Assembly: GCA_013365325.1 (NCBI GenBank)
Contig: JABVXV010000009.1
Coordinates: forward strand, 310,001-374,000
Direction: 5' to 3'
Length of the DNA: 64,000 nucleotides
From: Dipetalonema caudispina
Lineage: Eukaryota; Nematoda; Chromadorea; Rhabditida; Onchocercidae
Part shown: piece after piece, positions 62,862-64,000 of the stretch
Layout of the letters: every line of letters starts with the position of its first letter
Numbering within the stretch: the first letter of the stretch is position 1
The notes under the pieces: model-generated
What the model was told of the DNA's origin: nothing
What the model saw: the letters and a program-made list of their open reading frames with translations, nothing else
Database searches by the model: none
Made by a program: the position numbers and the translations under genes

Positions 62862-64000
62862 TAAGCTCCTCTCAGTTTTGAACACGTTGGATTTGAATTG
62901 GATTTCAGGTTATTTGAAAAGCAGTAAATTGATGATAACTTCAGTACCTTACAGCAGGATACCCTTTACAAAGTACACACTTGCTTCTTGATCAATCTTC
63001 CTGGAATTGTTCTTTCGTCAAAATTTCTCCTACAATTCATTATTATTCAGCGTTACACAATGGCTCTTTCATTCAGTACAAATTTAAAGTTGAAAGTGAA
63101 TTTAATTAATCTTCACTTACTGCTAGACACAAAAAAACAACTAATCACCAGTTTAGAGCCACGAGAATTTTTTCCACCATATTTTCACATATCTTCGACA
63201 CTGTTTCGTTTGAAATGTAAGCAGCAATTATGGACTTTTTTCATTTAAATGTCACCAAATCGAATGTACTAATGAATCATGCAGCAAACAACAAAGTGGA
63301 ATTTATTTCACTCTTTTTCACTATCACATACTCCATTTCTCACTTGGCTCATTAAATCGTTGAAAGAGATCTCATCAAATTAGCCTATATTTTACCCAAA
63401 GAACTAAAGGCTTTTCAATAAACTGCACAAGTTAATTTCCCGCAGCATTTATTTCGACTACTGTCGCAGAAATTAGGTCATCTTTTTCTCTTAACTTTTC
63501 CCTAATTTAAGCATACATTGACAGCCAATAGTACACTTTTAATTCTTTTTTTTTTTTTTTTTTTTTCTCGTTATGCGACAAATCAATTCATAACATTCGG
63601 TACTTTGTAATGTATCATTGCAGTATAATCAATGCTAACGGATTATTCCACTTATTTGATACTATCCAAATCAACGACAACAACATTAACACTTTTCGTT
63701 TGATATTTTCAGAGAGAGCTTAAACATAACTTTACCAAATGAACAACTTGTTGTGAATAGTATAAATAGAATCTACCAAGAATCTTTCCTCCATGTCAAA
63801 TAATATCGGAAATGTTTCCAAAATTCCAAAATTGTCATTTAGCACGAAAATTATCATCAGAGCAAAGCTTGAAATTGTCATCAAACTCGGTGGATAAGCA
63901 ATCTAATTATTTAACAATTTCATAGTGCAACTAGAGACATACACACACACACACATATATATATGTATAAACACAGACAGACGGACAGACACACATACAT
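62862..64000. other. Upstream region of the LACT-type gene and window end
   Basis: AT-rich, with a poly-T run at about 63546-63566 and microsatellites at the very end. No exon was recognised on either strand. The promoter of the LACT-type gene is expected within the first few hundred bases. Confidence 0.45.
63937..64000. repeat. (CA)n/(TA)n/(CAGA)n compound microsatellite
   Basis: CA repeat followed by TA units and then ACAGACAGACGG-type repeats, running to the window edge and probably beyond. Confidence 0.9.

Overview
This is a stretch of AT-rich nematode nuclear DNA. It shows many short phase-matched exons, short T-rich acceptors ending in CAG or TAG, long introns and simple-sequence repeats. 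The gene families (DMSR-type peptide GPCR, HPR-17/RAD17, MNK-1, LACT-type hydrolase) fit a nematode. The base composition and intron sizes suggest a spirurid or filarial worm (clade III), but that is inference. No bacterial operon, CRISPR array, rRNA or tRNA was recognised. All gene models below were built by hand: splice sites were chosen so that exon phases join and the protein matches its family.

Layout. (1) 1-1887, + strand: the C-terminal half of a peptide GPCR of the DMSR/srw class, cut by the window edge. (2) 3169-6970, - strand: an 8-exon, 390-residue PAP2-superfamily membrane protein of the PLPPR type, with the catalytic C3 histidine replaced by asparagine. (3) 9542-13632, - strand: RAD17/HPR-17 checkpoint clamp loader, 11 exons. 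(4) about 14.3/15.6-23.0 kb, - strand: a nuclear protein of about 1,030 residues with an N-terminal FHA domain, Q/S/T-rich middle, Lys/Ser-rich AT-hook segment and C-terminal PHD finger. It lies just upstream of RAD17 on the same strand, and both carry a good acceptor a few dozen bases before the ATG, as expected for spliced-leader trans-splicing. (5) 29725-38021, - strand: MNK-type kinase, 15 exons, 810 residues. (6) 38.0-51.2 kb: a 13 kb gene-poor stretch with microsatellites. (7) 51248-54433, + strand: a divergent aromatic amino acid hydroxylase that keeps the iron ligands but ends before the tetramerisation helix. (8) 55687-58658, + strand: a 9-exon, 349-residue pseudokinase. (9) 59318-62861, - strand: an 8-exon, 451-residue beta-lactamase-fold serine hydrolase (LACT type).

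The genes do not form one pathway. The only linked pair is the FHA-PHD gene and RAD17, both nuclear, both on the - strand and close together; they are a candidate operon. The most noteworthy points are three enzyme-fold proteins with altered active sites (PLPPR-like, pseudokinase, MNK with DLD), the shortened hydroxylase, and the FHA/AT-hook/PHD architecture.
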